From assembly GCA_002309805.1 (NCBI GenBank), contig DBYJ01000040.1, positions 1-60,045 on the forward strand: DNA of 60,045 nucleotides, written 5' to 3'. The DNA is from Bacteroidales bacterium UBA1189 (GTDB lineage: Bacteria > Bacteroidota > Bacteroidia > Bacteroidales > Bacteroidaceae). Below, in pieces: positions 39,297 to 47,654 of the stretch. A program made the translations under genes and the position numbers. Position 1 is the first letter of the stretch; each line of letters starts with the position of its first letter. A model generated the notes under the pieces. It was not told the origin of the DNA, ran no database searches, and was given only the letters and a program-made list of their open reading frames with translations.

Positions 39297-41277
39297 ATTT
39301 GGACGCAGACTTTGGGTTGAGAATGGCGACGTAGCCTCCTGCGGGGGCAAGGCGGATTTTCAACGGGCGGCCTGCGCGCAACGTGACGATCTTGTGAGCA
39401 ACCTCCGTGGGCTTCTTGCCGGCCTTCGCGCCGTCAGCCCAATACTCCAGCTCGTAATCGCCTGCGGGCAGGAACGAGGTGTCAAGGGTGAGCGTGCGCG
39501 GCTGGCTATTGCCCAGCACGCCGATGAACCACTGACTGCCGCTCCGGTGAGCCAGGGCAACGTACTCCCCGGGATAGCCCGCGAGGAAGCGGGTGTCATC
39601 CCACGTAGTCTGCACGCGACTCAGGAAATCGGCTCCTGGCTGGCCGAGGACGTGATCGGGGTGCTCGCTGAAGACGGTGAGAGGGCTCTCGTAGATGACA
39701 AATTTGGCCAGCTCGCCACAGCGGGTGTTGGTGACGAGCGTGGGTGTCTGCTGGCGGAAGTCGGCAGGCGTGACGTTGAGGAAGCCGCCTGGCGTATAGT
39801 CCATCGGCCCAGCCAGCATGCGGGTGAAGGGCAGCGTAGTGTTATGCTCGGGCGTCACACGGGTGGAGAATTTATAATACTCCTCGCCCAGCACGCCCTC
39901 GCGGGTGAGCAGGTTAGGCCATGTGCGCTCAATGCCGTCGGGCTTGGTGGCTCCGTGGAAATCGACCATCAAATGGTGCTCGGCAGCACAGCGTACGATG
40001 CGGCGATACCAGCGCATCATCTCCTGATCATCGCGATCCATGAAGTCAATCTTTATGCCCGCAATGCCCCACTTCTCGTACTCGGCAAAGGCACGGTGGA
40101 AGGCGCCGTTACGGTTGACGTCCATGCAGTAGAGCCAGAGCCAGCAGCGGACGTTCTTCTGGCGGGCGTAGGCGAGTATGCCTGGCATATCCAACTGTGG
40201 GGCAGGACGTGTGATGTCGGCTTGAGGGGTGTTATAGGGGCCGTACCATTGCCAGTCAATCAGCATGTAAGGCCATCCCTCGGCAGCAGCCAGGTCAATG
40301 TACTGCTTGATGACGTCAGTCTCCATCTTCACCTCGCCGCTCCACCAATGATCCCATGCCGAGAGGCCAGGCTTTATCCATGAGGGGTCGGCAATGGCGC
40401 AAGGCGGATTGAGCCCCTGTATGATCTCGGACTCAATGAACCGCCCCGGATGGTCGGCAACCAAAATCACGCGCCACGGCGACGTGGTCTGCTCGTCGAA
40501 ACGCACCTTCACCCCGTCCACAGGCTCTCCCGGCAGGGGCGACAGACGGGTGGAGAGGCTGACAAGGCCATCGTGGACGCCCTCGCTGCGCCCGATATAG
40601 CACGATGTAAAATCGTCAATGCAGGCCTCGGTGATGGCAACGTAATGCTCCGTGTCCAACTCCATAAGGAAGGGCAAGCCCATCACCCGCTCGGTGGAAA
40701 GCTCGGTAGCAGCCGTCTTCCAAAAAGAGTTCTCCTGACTGGAGGTGTAGTCGGGGTTGTAGATAGCCGCCCATGCCGATGCCGACTCGGGCACGTTGAA
40801 ACCCGTAATCTCGCGCGTAATCTGACGGTCGCCAATCCTTGGAGCACCGTAGAGGGTGTAGCGGAAGGCTGCACCACCATCGAAGACGCGCACCTCGATG
40901 TCCATACGACGACGGTCGCCCTGACGCTCCACCAACTGCAGGGTGGCCTCGTTCCAGGTGAGGGAAACCTCAGCATGACGATTCCTCACCACAGGGCGCC
41001 AATGGTCGCTGCACAGCCGGACGTCTGCAGGGCGAACAAGGGTGAAGTCGCCCGTCATCGGACGCTCGCCCTTTAGCTCAAAGCCCATCGGCGAAGGGGC
41101 TATCAGCTGGGTGCCGTGAGAAGTGAGACTGTACGACAACCCCTCATCCGTCTTAAGGGTGAGGATAAGTGTGCCGTCAGGGGAAGCGACAGTAACGTCG
41201 GCAGCACGTACAGCTGAGGACCGAAACGTGAAGATTGAACACAGAATGACGAGAAGACAGAGGAGCGTTTTTTTCAT
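39295..41277 (-). CDS. GH97 family alpha-glycosidase, exported
   Basis: 660 residues with signal peptide MKKTLLCLLVILCSIFTF. The N-terminal beta-sandwich (SPDGTLILTLKTDEGLSYSL) precedes a TIM barrel with IKPGLSAWDHWWSGEV, AAEGWPYMLIDWQWYG, GIKIDFMDRDDQEM and LMVDFHGATKPDGIERTWPN. The Asp in IKIDFMDRDDQ sits where retaining members (alpha-galactosidase type) have their nucleophile, so a retaining mechanism is more likely than the inverting SusB type; this is inference from the motif. A calcium-binding His/Glu set is expected in the family. The protein probably works in the periplasm on plant or dietary oligosaccharides. Confidence 0.88.
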   Translation of the reverse strand: MKKTLLCLLVILCSIFTFRSSAVRAADVTVASPDGTLILTLKTDEGLSYSLTSHGTQLIAPSPMGFELKGERPMTGDFTLVRPADVRLCSDHWRPVVRNRHAEVSLTWNEATLQLVERQGDRRRMDIEVRVFDGGAAFRYTLYGAPRIGDRQITREITGFNVPESASAWAAIYNPDYTSSQENSFWKTAATELSTERVMGLPFLMELDTEHYVAITEACIDDFTSCYIGRSEGVHDGLVSLSTRLSPLPGEPVDGVKVRFDEQTTSPWRVILVADHPGRFIESEIIQGLNPPCAIADPSWIKPGLSAWDHWWSGEVKMETDVIKQYIDLAAAEGWPYMLIDWQWYGPYNTPQADITRPAPQLDMPGILAYARQKNVRCWLWLYCMDVNRNGAFHRAFAEYEKWGIAGIKIDFMDRDDQEMMRWYRRIVRCAAEHHLMVDFHGATKPDGIERTWPNLLTREGVLGEEYYKFSTRVTPEHNTTLPFTRMLAGPMDYTPGGFLNVTPADFRQQTPTLVTNTRCGELAKFVIYESPLTVFSEHPDHVLGQPGADFLSRVQTTWDDTRFLAGYPGEYVALAHRSGSQWFIGVLGNSQPRTLTLDTSFLPAGDYELEYWADGAKAGKKPTEVAHKIVTLRAGRPLKIRLAPAGGYVAILNPKSASK

Positions 41278-41310
41278 AATATCTAATTCCTTTTTTCTAA
41301 TTATTATTTT

Positions 41311-42330
41311 TCAATCCTTTTCCTCCCATCGGCCAAGGCGTAGGGTGGTGTAGCTGGCGCTGTCGACGGAGAGGATAAGGTAGGCGCAGAGGTCGGGGCG
41401 AGCATCAACGATACTGCGGGCGCTGTCAGCGCCGATAACCATGAAGGATGTGGCGAGGGCATCGGCCTCCATACATGTGGGGGCAATGACCGTGGCGGAG
41501 AGCACGGCGTGCTGGACGGGATAGCCTAGACGCGGGTCGACGGTGTGGGCATAGCGCTGCCCGTCCTTGTAATAGAAGTTGCGGTAGTTGCCTGAGGTGG
41601 CAAGGCCGCAGTCGGTAAGAGAGAGGATGGTATCGAGCTCGTTGGAGAGGGAGAGGCTGTCGTCCGTGGGACGATTGATGCCGATACGCCAGAGATTTCC
41701 CTTGGGATTGACGCCGCGCACAACGACTTCGCCTCCTATCTCCACCATATAGTTGCGTATGCCAAGGCTTTCAAAAAGCGCTCCCACGCAGTCGGAGCCA
41801 AAACCCTTGGCAATGGCGCTGCAATCGAGGAGTGTACGGGGGTCGTCCTTCACCATACGCGTGCCCTCCATCCGCACTTTGTCCATACCAACGAAGGCGA
41901 GCAGACTATCGATGGTCTGAGGAGTGGGGAACTCTGATTGGCGGAAACCGAAACCCCAAGCATTGACAAGCGGAGCACAGGTGATGTCGAAGGCGCCGTT
42001 CGTCAGCCGATAAACCTCGGCCGCCTTGCGCCAGACGGCACGGAAGAGGCTGTCGGTCTCCATATTCTCACCCGTATTGATGTGGGTGATGACGGAGTGC
42101 TCGTTAAAGGGCGACAGCGAATTGTCGACCTCGTGCATACGCGCTTCGATGAGCGTCTGGATGTCGTCCTTATATTGGTAGGTCACCTTATAGACGGTGC
42201 CGAAGATGTAACCCTGATTGGTGTGCCAAGTGCCTGTGCCACCCTTGCCGTCGTGACGCACGACAAGCACCGTGCCCACGACAAGGAGAAGAAGGATGAG
42301 CCAGTTGATGGGTTTCTTCATTTCGTTCAT
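41311..42330 (-). CDS. apbE: FAD:protein FMN transferase (ApbE)
   Basis: 339 residues; one N-terminal membrane segment (NWLILLLLVVGTVLVV) then the ApbE domain: FGTVYKVTYQY, the VDNSLSPFNEHSVITHIN motif, DITCAPLVNAWGFG, LDCSAIAKGFGSD, MVEIGGEVVVRG and the late TCMEADALATSFMVIGAD. It attaches FMN covalently to Thr residues of exported proteins such as the NQR and RNF subunits. The start may be MNEMKK or MKK three codons later. It overlaps mntP by 4 bp (ATGA), suggesting translational coupling. Confidence 0.93.
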   Translation of the reverse strand: MNEMKKPINWLILLLLVVGTVLVVRHDGKGGTGTWHTNQGYIFGTVYKVTYQYKDDIQTLIEARMHEVDNSLSPFNEHSVITHINTGENMETDSLFRAVWRKAAEVYRLTNGAFDITCAPLVNAWGFGFRQSEFPTPQTIDSLLAFVGMDKVRMEGTRMVKDDPRTLLDCSAIAKGFGSDCVGALFESLGIRNYMVEIGGEVVVRGVNPKGNLWRIGINRPTDDSLSLSNELDTILSLTDCGLATSGNYRNFYYKDGQRYAHTVDPRLGYPVQHAVLSATVIAPTCMEADALATSFMVIGADSARSIVDARPDLCAYLILSVDSASYTTLRLGRWEEKD

Positions 42331-42893
42331 AAGAGGTGCTCAATAAGAATCTTAATGCCGATGAGAATGAGGATGATGCCGCCTATCTGCTCAGCAGGCA
42401 AATGGAATCTCCCCCCGATATGAACACCGATGAGCGAGCCGACAAGCGAAAAAAGGAACGACACAAAGCCGATGATGAGAATGGGCACCAAGATGTCGCT
42501 GAAAGCCGTCATACCCGTGCAGGCAAACGAGATGCCGATGGCAAGGGCATCGATACTGGTGGCTACTGCTAAACCAAGGACAACGTTCAAACGTGTGGGG
42601 TCGAAATGGCTGCCTTCGCTTCCCTTAAAGCCCTCCCAGAACATCTTTCCGCCAATGAATGCCAACAGACCAAAGGCTATCCAATGGTCGAAGCGCTCAA
42701 TATAGCCGCTCAGATATCTCATTCCCATCCATCCAATTAATGGCATCAGTCCCTGAAAAAGGCCGAACAGCAGAGCCATCGTCAAGATAGGACGCAGACG
42801 CACTTGCTTCAATATCAACCCGCTCGTAACGGAAACCGCAAAACAGTCCATCGCAAGTGCTATAGCCAGAAGCCAAATCTCAATAGTTGTCAT
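42327..42893 (-). CDS. mntP: Manganese efflux pump MntP
   Basis: 188 residues with six hydrophobic helices. Duplicated motifs LAIALAMDCFAVSV in helix 1 and GLAVATSIDALAIGIS in helix 4 carry the Asp residues conserved in MntP. FWEGFKG is also typical. The family exports Mn(II) from the cytoplasm. No Mn riboswitch (yybP-ykoY) was noticed upstream, since the gene follows the DUF6048 gene after 4 bp. Confidence 0.92.
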   Translation of the reverse strand: MTTIEIWLLAIALAMDCFAVSVTSGLILKQVRLRPILTMALLFGLFQGLMPLIGWMGMRYLSGYIERFDHWIAFGLLAFIGGKMFWEGFKGSEGSHFDPTRLNVVLGLAVATSIDALAIGISFACTGMTAFSDILVPILIIGFVSFLFSLVGSLIGVHIGGRFHLPAEQIGGIILILIGIKILIEHLL

Positions 42894-42897
42894 ATCA

Positions 42898-43551
42898 TCA
42901 GAAGTTCCAAATCAGTTGGTAAGTGGCGCCAAAGGTTTCCGTGACGTGGACGCCATAGCCTGGGATGAACCACGGATTGCCATTGACAGAGGAGCAGTTG
43001 GAAAACAGACGCTTGTAGCGGAGGCTCCAGCCTAAGGAGAATCCCTTCCACACTCGACTACGGATGCCGACTAACGCCTCGCCCCACAAGGCTCGGCAGG
43101 GGATATCGGAGAGATGGAAGGGGACTTCGTTGCCAGTCAAAGGGTCGGTGAGCGGCGCAGCTTCCACATCATAGGTGCTATTGCTGTAGCCCAGACGAGC
43201 GCCGCTGAAGATAACACCCACAGGCGAATGCTTCTTGTACTGGAAGTTATAGTCCATTCCCACACGGTAGTAGGGCGCAGCCGTGGTATAGTGAATGCCG
43301 TAGAGGTCGCCTACGGTATTGCAATGGCCATACCCCACCTCTACTACAGGGAAGAAGCGGTTCTGCAAGTTCACGGCAGCCGATACCTCGTTGTTGTAAT
43401 AGGCATCGCTCACGAAGATTGGATATATCCATCCAAAGACATCCACGCCGACGGAGAGCCCACGAAAAAACGGCGCCTTCTCCTGCCCATGAGCCGCAAG
43501 CGACACAAGCAGACTAATTGCCAAACACAATACGAATGTTCTCCTGCGCAT
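42898..43551 (-). CDS. DUF6048-like outer-membrane protein
   Basis: 217 residues with signal peptide MRRRTFVLCLAISLLVSLAAHGQ. The rest alternates short beta strands (FFRGLSVGVDVFGWIYP, VVEVGYGHCNT, YRVGMDYNFQYK) and ends FGATYQLIWNF with a terminal Phe, as expected for a small outer-membrane beta barrel. It is always near the next gene (DUF6452) in related genomes as far as I recall. Its start lies 38 bp inside the DUF6452 gene. No function is known. Confidence 0.75.
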   Translation of the reverse strand: MRRRTFVLCLAISLLVSLAAHGQEKAPFFRGLSVGVDVFGWIYPIFVSDAYYNNEVSAAVNLQNRFFPVVEVGYGHCNTVGDLYGIHYTTAAPYYRVGMDYNFQYKKHSPVGVIFSGARLGYSNSTYDVEAAPLTDPLTGNEVPFHLSDIPCRALWGEALVGIRSRVWKGFSLGWSLRYKRLFSNCSSVNGNPWFIPGYGVHVTETFGATYQLIWNF

Positions 43552-44014
43552 CGTAGTTGATTTCAGGGTGGGTGATTTGGACGGACTGCATCAGATTGTG
43601 CGTGCAGTCGGCAGTAGTGAGGGTGTGGAACATTGCCGTTCCGCAGTCGAGCGAGATGAAGTAGGGATGGTTGTCGTGGTAGATAAACACCGAATCGCTG
43701 ACACCCATATGGGCAAACTGGAAAACAAAGGTATCGCACACGCTGGCGTAGCCAAGGGGGAAGCTGAGACCCGTAGCGCCCGTTTTCTTGTTGAGGACCA
43801 CGCTGTCGCGCTCGGCGCGCGTCACGCTAACAGTAAGTTCATCGGTAATCTGGCAGGGATTGCCGTCGGACAGATAGAAATTCATTGTAGCCGTGACGGT
43901 GTTATTAATGACGCAGTCATCGCCTCCGCAGCTGGCAAACAGAGCCAGCAACGCCAATGACACTAAGGCCGTTAGGCTTATGGTCTTTAACGTCGCAAAG
44001 GGGAGGTGGGTCAT
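43514..44014 (-). CDS. DUF6452-like lipoprotein
   Basis: 166 residues from ATG 44014, whose A overlaps the TGA of the glycosyltransferase gene (ATGA). The signal ends LLALFASCGGDDC, a good lipobox. The mature part is a small beta-rich domain with conserved Cys (CVINNT, GNPCQI, VCDTFVF, LDCGTA). A longer ORF reaching 44230 lies antisense-like within the glycosyltransferase gene and is rejected. The pair with the DUF6048 barrel suggests a shared envelope role; function unknown. Confidence 0.75.
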   Translation of the reverse strand: MTHLPFATLKTISLTALVSLALLALFASCGGDDCVINNTVTATMNFYLSDGNPCQITDELTVSVTRAERDSVVLNKKTGATGLSFPLGYASVCDTFVFQFAHMGVSDSVFIYHDNHPYFISLDCGTAMFHTLTTADCTHNLMQSVQITHPEINYDAQENIRIVFGN

Positions 44015-44943
44015 AGTTCCTTTTCGATGTTGTAGCTGTTGCGGCCTTCGGAGTTGCGGCTGATGAGGTCGCCTATGAAGCCCGTCAGGAACATCTGCGT
44101 GCCAAGTATCATGCCCACCAAAGAAAGGAAGAACCAGACGCTGTTCGTCAGGTAGATATGGCTGACCAAACGGGCAATGAGAAGGCAGATGATGATGATG
44201 AAACAGACAATGAACATCACGGAGCCCCACAGGCCGAAGAAGTGCATCGGCTTAACACCGAACTTACTGAGAAACCAGAGCGTCAGCAGGTCGAGGTAGC
44301 CATTGACAAAGCGGTCGAGACCGAATTTCGTCTTGCCGTACTTGCGGGCCTGATGGTGGACGACCTTCTCACCAATTTTCGTAAAGCCCGCGTTCTTGGC
44401 GAGATAGGGAATATAACGATGCATTTCGCCATAGACTTCGATGCTCTTGACAACGTCGCGACGATAACTCTTGAGACCGCAGTTGAAGTCGTGGAGGTTG
44501 TGTATGCCACTGACCTTACGAGCGGTAGCGTTGAAGAGTTTGGTGGGGATGGTCTTCGAAAGGGGGTCGTAACGCTTCTGCTTATAGCCGCTGACGAGGT
44601 CGTAGCCGTCCTCGACAATCATACGGCGGAGTTCGGGAATCTCGTCGGGTGAATCCTGAAGGTCTGCGTCCATCGTGATGACCACATCGCCCTGGGCACG
44701 GCGGAAACCGCAGAAAAGGGCTGGGCTCTTGCCATAGTTACGACGAAACTTGATGCCCTTCACTTCGGGGTGTTCGGCGTGAAGACGTTCGATGACATCC
44801 CACGACTCGTCGGTCGAACCGTCGTTGACAAAGATAACTTCGTAGGAGAATCCGTTCTCGTCCATCACTCGCTTAATCCAAGCATACAACTCAGGCAGCG
44901 ACTCAGCCTCGTTATAAAGCGGTACTACAACTGAAATATCCAT
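44011..44943 (-). CDS. GT2 family glycosyltransferase (DPM1/ArnC-like)
   Basis: 310 residues. N-terminal GT-A domain: VVVPLYNEAESLPELY, FVNDGSTDESW, RRNYGKSPALFCGF, TMDADLQDSPDEIP with the DxD, and DFNCGLKSYRRDV. Two C-terminal membrane helices (GLWGSVMFIVCFIIIICLL and WFFLSLVGMILGTQMF) anchor it in the inner membrane. Relatives transfer a sugar to undecaprenyl or dolichyl phosphate. It lies in a minus-strand set with DUF4199 (23-bp gap) and rnr. The sugar is unknown. Confidence 0.88.
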   Translation of the reverse strand: MDISVVVPLYNEAESLPELYAWIKRVMDENGFSYEVIFVNDGSTDESWDVIERLHAEHPEVKGIKFRRNYGKSPALFCGFRRAQGDVVITMDADLQDSPDEIPELRRMIVEDGYDLVSGYKQKRYDPLSKTIPTKLFNATARKVSGIHNLHDFNCGLKSYRRDVVKSIEVYGEMHRYIPYLAKNAGFTKIGEKVVHHQARKYGKTKFGLDRFVNGYLDLLTLWFLSKFGVKPMHFFGLWGSVMFIVCFIIIICLLIARLVSHIYLTNSVWFFLSLVGMILGTQMFLTGFIGDLISRNSEGRNSYNIEKEL

Positions 44944-44944
44944 T

Positions 44945-44975
44945 TTAGGGGTAAGGGGTTAAAGGTTAAGGGTTA
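44945..44975. repeat. 7-bp array between DUF4199 and glycosyltransferase genes
   Basis: GGGTAAG, GGGTTAA, AGGTTAA, GGGTTAA, AAGATTT: a heptameric array in the 22-bp gap that also overlaps the last codons of the DUF4199 gene. Confidence 0.55.
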
Positions 44976-45547
44976 AAAGATTTAGGGTGTTTGGTGAACA
45001 GGGCGATGAAGAGAGCTGCAATGCTGCCCCAGAAAAGGTTGTTGACCAGCAACTCCATCACCAGTTGAATAGGTTTCAAGGCGGCCACGGACTCGAAGGT
45101 TTTCTCGAACGCGTCAAGCTGATTCTGCCATGTCAGTTGGTCCGTGACTCCCTCAATAGAAGTTTCGCGTAACTGGGCAAGGTTGTCGGTATAGGCTTGG
45201 GCTAATGCTCCGCCGTCAAGGAAAACGAAATAGACATAATGTGCCACAGCAACCAACAACGATGCAAAAAAGAAAATCCTCAGTGCAAACGTCCACGCGG
45301 TAACGAACGGCATTCCCTCGGGCATCTTCTCCATCTGAAAACGTTTGACCATCCGCCATGCCACAAGAGGCACCAACAGCGTCAAAACGATGAACAGCAT
45401 CCCTGCCAGACCCGAACGGAAACTCAACGGGAACAGGCAGAACTTCACGATGTAATAGACACCCAGTAGTGTGCCCAACGTCATACTTTTCTGACGGAAC
45501 AGAGCAGCCAGTTCGCGAAAGTCGTTGTTGTCAGCCCTGCGAATCAT
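44966..45547 (-). CDS. DUF4199 membrane protein
   Basis: 193 residues with four hydrophobic helices (about 20-45, 45-65, 85-110 and 165-190); a periplasmic or cytoplasmic loop between the third and fourth contains ETSIEGVTDQLTWQNQ. This fits DUF4199, a Bacteroidota family usually next to a DPM1-like glycosyltransferase as here. No biochemical function is known. The start overlaps the rnr stop by 4 bp. Confidence 0.75.
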   Translation of the reverse strand: MIRRADNNDFRELAALFRQKSMTLGTLLGVYYIVKFCLFPLSFRSGLAGMLFIVLTLLVPLVAWRMVKRFQMEKMPEGMPFVTAWTFALRIFFFASLLVAVAHYVYFVFLDGGALAQAYTDNLAQLRETSIEGVTDQLTWQNQLDAFEKTFESVAALKPIQLVMELLVNNLFWGSIAALFIALFTKHPKSFNP

Positions 45548-47547
45548 CCTACGAGGAGGAAATTGAGTTGTTTCTTCTCCAAATCACAATGGGAGACTTC
45601 CACCTTCACAGGGTCGCCCAAGTAATAGCGATTGTGGGTGCGACGGCCGACGAGACAATAGTTGCGTTCGTCGAACTCGTAATGGTCGTCGTCGAGGTCG
45701 CGCATCGGGATGAGTCCCTCGCACTTGTTCTCCGTGATTTCGGCATAAAGCCCCCATTCGGTGACGCCGCTGATGACGGCATCGAACACTCTCCCTATAC
45801 GGTCCTGCATAAACTCCACTTGTTTGTACTTGATGCTGGCGCGTTCAGCTGAGGCTGCCAGTTGCTCCATTGCGCTGCTGTGGTCGCAAAGCTCTTCGTA
45901 TTTGGCTTTGGAGACGCTGCGTCCGCCTGCCAGGTAGCGGGCGAGGAGACGATGAACCATCATATCGGGATAGCGGCGGATGGGCGATGTAAAGTGGGTA
46001 TAGTAGTCGAAGGCAAGGCCGTAGTGGCCGATGTTGTCGGTTGAGTAGCGGGCTTTCTGCATCGCTTTCAGTGAGATGGTCTCAATGAGGTTTTGCTCGC
46101 GCTTGCCCTTGACGTCGGCGAGGAGCTTGTTGATGCTGGCAGAGACGGCCTGCTTGTCGCCCGTAGTCTTGAGTTTGTAGCCAAAGCGGCTGATAAAGTG
46201 AGCGACATTGTCGAGCTTCTCTACGTCGGGGAGGTCGTGGATACGGTAGGGGAATACCTTCTGTTGCTTCGAGGGTACGGCGCCGATGGTGGTGGCCACG
46301 ATACGGTTAGCCAGCAGCATAAACTCCTCGATAAGTTGGTGGCTCTCGGTCTGCTCCTTGAGGTGGACACTGATGGGGTGGCCTTTCTCGTCGATATCGA
46401 AGCCGACCTCCACGCGGTCGAAGGCGATGGAGCCGTGGGCAAAGCGGTCGGCACGCAGGATTTGTGCCAAGCGATTGAGGGTGAGGAGTTCATTGGTGTA
46501 GGGGTCAGAATCCTGCCTTGTCACGCTGTCACGCTTGTCACGGTCTATGATTTCCTGTACCTCCTCGTAGTTGTAGCGGCGGTTGCTGCGGATGACGGTG
46601 TGGACAATCTTGTGGTAGCGCACGCGTCCCTTGTCATCCATATGGACGATGACGGCGTAGCAGAGCTTGTCCTCGTCGGGTCGGAGCGAGCAGATGTAGT
46701 TGCACAGCCGTTCGGGCAGCATCGGTATGGTGCGGTCAACGAGATAGACGCTGGTGGCACGTTTCTGGGCCTCGCGGTCGATGATGCCGCCTTCCTGCAC
46801 ATAGTGGGTGACGTCGGCAATATGAACGCCTATTTCCCATTGGCCGTCCTTCATACGGCGGATGCTGAGGGCATCGTCGAAATCCTTGGCATCAGCGGGG
46901 TCGATGGTGAAGGTGGTGACGTCGCGGAAGTCTTCGCGGCGGGCAATTTCCTCGGGGGTAATGCCATCGGTGATGTGGTTAGCTGCGTCCTCGACAACCT
47001 GAGGATAGGTGTAGGGCAGACCATACTCGGCCAGAATGGCGTGCATCTCGGTGGTATTGTCGCCTGTCTTCCCGAGAATGTCCACGACATGACCGATGGG
47101 ATTACGCGAGTTGCCTGGCCATTCGACGACCTTGACGACGGCTTTGTCGCCTGTGTGACCGCCTTTGAGCTTGCTGTTGGGGATGAAGATGTCGGCTGAG
47201 AGGTCACGGCTGCTGCTGAGCAGGTAAGCGCTGTTCTTGCCCACCTTAAGGGTGCCTACGAACTGGCGCCCGATGATGGTGTCTTCCTCTTCCTCAGGTT
47301 CCTCGCTGTTCTGTTGGGCGGCACTGATGTGATAGTGTCCCTTGCGGCCTTCTTCGATGTAGCCGTCCTCCAGCATCTCCTGGATGACGTCGGCGGCCAG
47401 CATCTTCAGGGGGTGGGTTTTCAGGCGGAGTTCCTGAAACACTTTGTTGAGGGTGATGTCGTCGTACTCCTCGAACAAGTCGGCCATAGCAGCGGTGAGC
47501 ATACGCTTGGTCATCCGACGGGCCTTTCTTTCTGGTGATTTTCCCAT
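45544..47547 (-). CDS. rnr: Ribonuclease R
   Basis: 667 residues starting MGKSPERKARRMTKRML. An N-terminal helix-turn-helix-like region and cold-shock domains precede the RNB domain: TIDPADAKDFDDALSIR with catalytic Asp residues, HIADVTHYV, DRTIPMLPERLCN and HFTSPIRRYPDMMVHRLL. A C-terminal S1 domain follows (VISGVTEWGLYAEI). It degrades structured RNA 3' to 5'. An octamer array encodes KRDSVTRQDSDP at residues about 335-345 between conserved blocks. The upstream ATG at 47601 precedes the -7 box (47567-47575), so ATG 47547 is preferred. Confidence 0.93.
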   Translation of the reverse strand: MGKSPERKARRMTKRMLTAAMADLFEEYDDITLNKVFQELRLKTHPLKMLAADVIQEMLEDGYIEEGRKGHYHISAAQQNSEEPEEEEDTIIGRQFVGTLKVGKNSAYLLSSSRDLSADIFIPNSKLKGGHTGDKAVVKVVEWPGNSRNPIGHVVDILGKTGDNTTEMHAILAEYGLPYTYPQVVEDAANHITDGITPEEIARREDFRDVTTFTIDPADAKDFDDALSIRRMKDGQWEIGVHIADVTHYVQEGGIIDREAQKRATSVYLVDRTIPMLPERLCNYICSLRPDEDKLCYAVIVHMDDKGRVRYHKIVHTVIRSNRRYNYEEVQEIIDRDKRDSVTRQDSDPYTNELLTLNRLAQILRADRFAHGSIAFDRVEVGFDIDEKGHPISVHLKEQTESHQLIEEFMLLANRIVATTIGAVPSKQQKVFPYRIHDLPDVEKLDNVAHFISRFGYKLKTTGDKQAVSASINKLLADVKGKREQNLIETISLKAMQKARYSTDNIGHYGLAFDYYTHFTSPIRRYPDMMVHRLLARYLAGGRSVSKAKYEELCDHSSAMEQLAASAERASIKYKQVEFMQDRIGRVFDAVISGVTEWGLYAEITENKCEGLIPMRDLDDDHYEFDERNYCLVGRRTHNRYYLGDPVKVEVSHCDLEKKQLNFLLVG
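46516..46545 (-). repeat. GTGACANN octamers inside rnr
   Basis: On the minus strand GTGACAAGCGTGACAGC then GTGACAAGG: three GTGACA units 8-9 bp apart, in frame. The same family occurs at 53250-53279 and 54412-54437. Confidence 0.65.
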
Positions 47548-47566
47548 AGTGCGTAGGATTTTATTC

Positions 47567-47575
47567 GCAAAGATA
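47567..47575 (-). promoter_or_regulatory. -7 box for rnr
   Basis: The complement reads TATCTTTGC, 20 bp upstream of ATG 47547. Confidence 0.6.
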
Positions 47576-47618
47576 GACAAAAAAAACGGAATGGTGCACA
47601 AGTTTGCGAAAAAATGGC

Positions 47619-47626
47619 TATTTTTG
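47619..47626 (+). promoter_or_regulatory. -7 box for the epimerase gene
   Basis: TATTTTTG, about 29 bp before ATG 47655. A TTTG at 47603 is only 12 bp away, too close for the usual -33. Confidence 0.5.
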
Positions 47627-47654
47627 CATCCGTGAAAGCAACGTGAAGGTGGAA

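Noticed and set aside
44015..44230. Upstream extension of the DUF6452 gene
   Set aside because: It lies within the glycosyltransferase gene in another frame and would destroy the lipoprotein signal; ATG 44014 fits an ATGA overlap.
46093..47199. Long plus-strand ORF of 368 codons antisense to rnr
   Set aside because: It is fully opposite a clear RNase R reading frame, and its Asp/Val/Gly-rich composition is what the complement of that gene gives; no domain was recognised.
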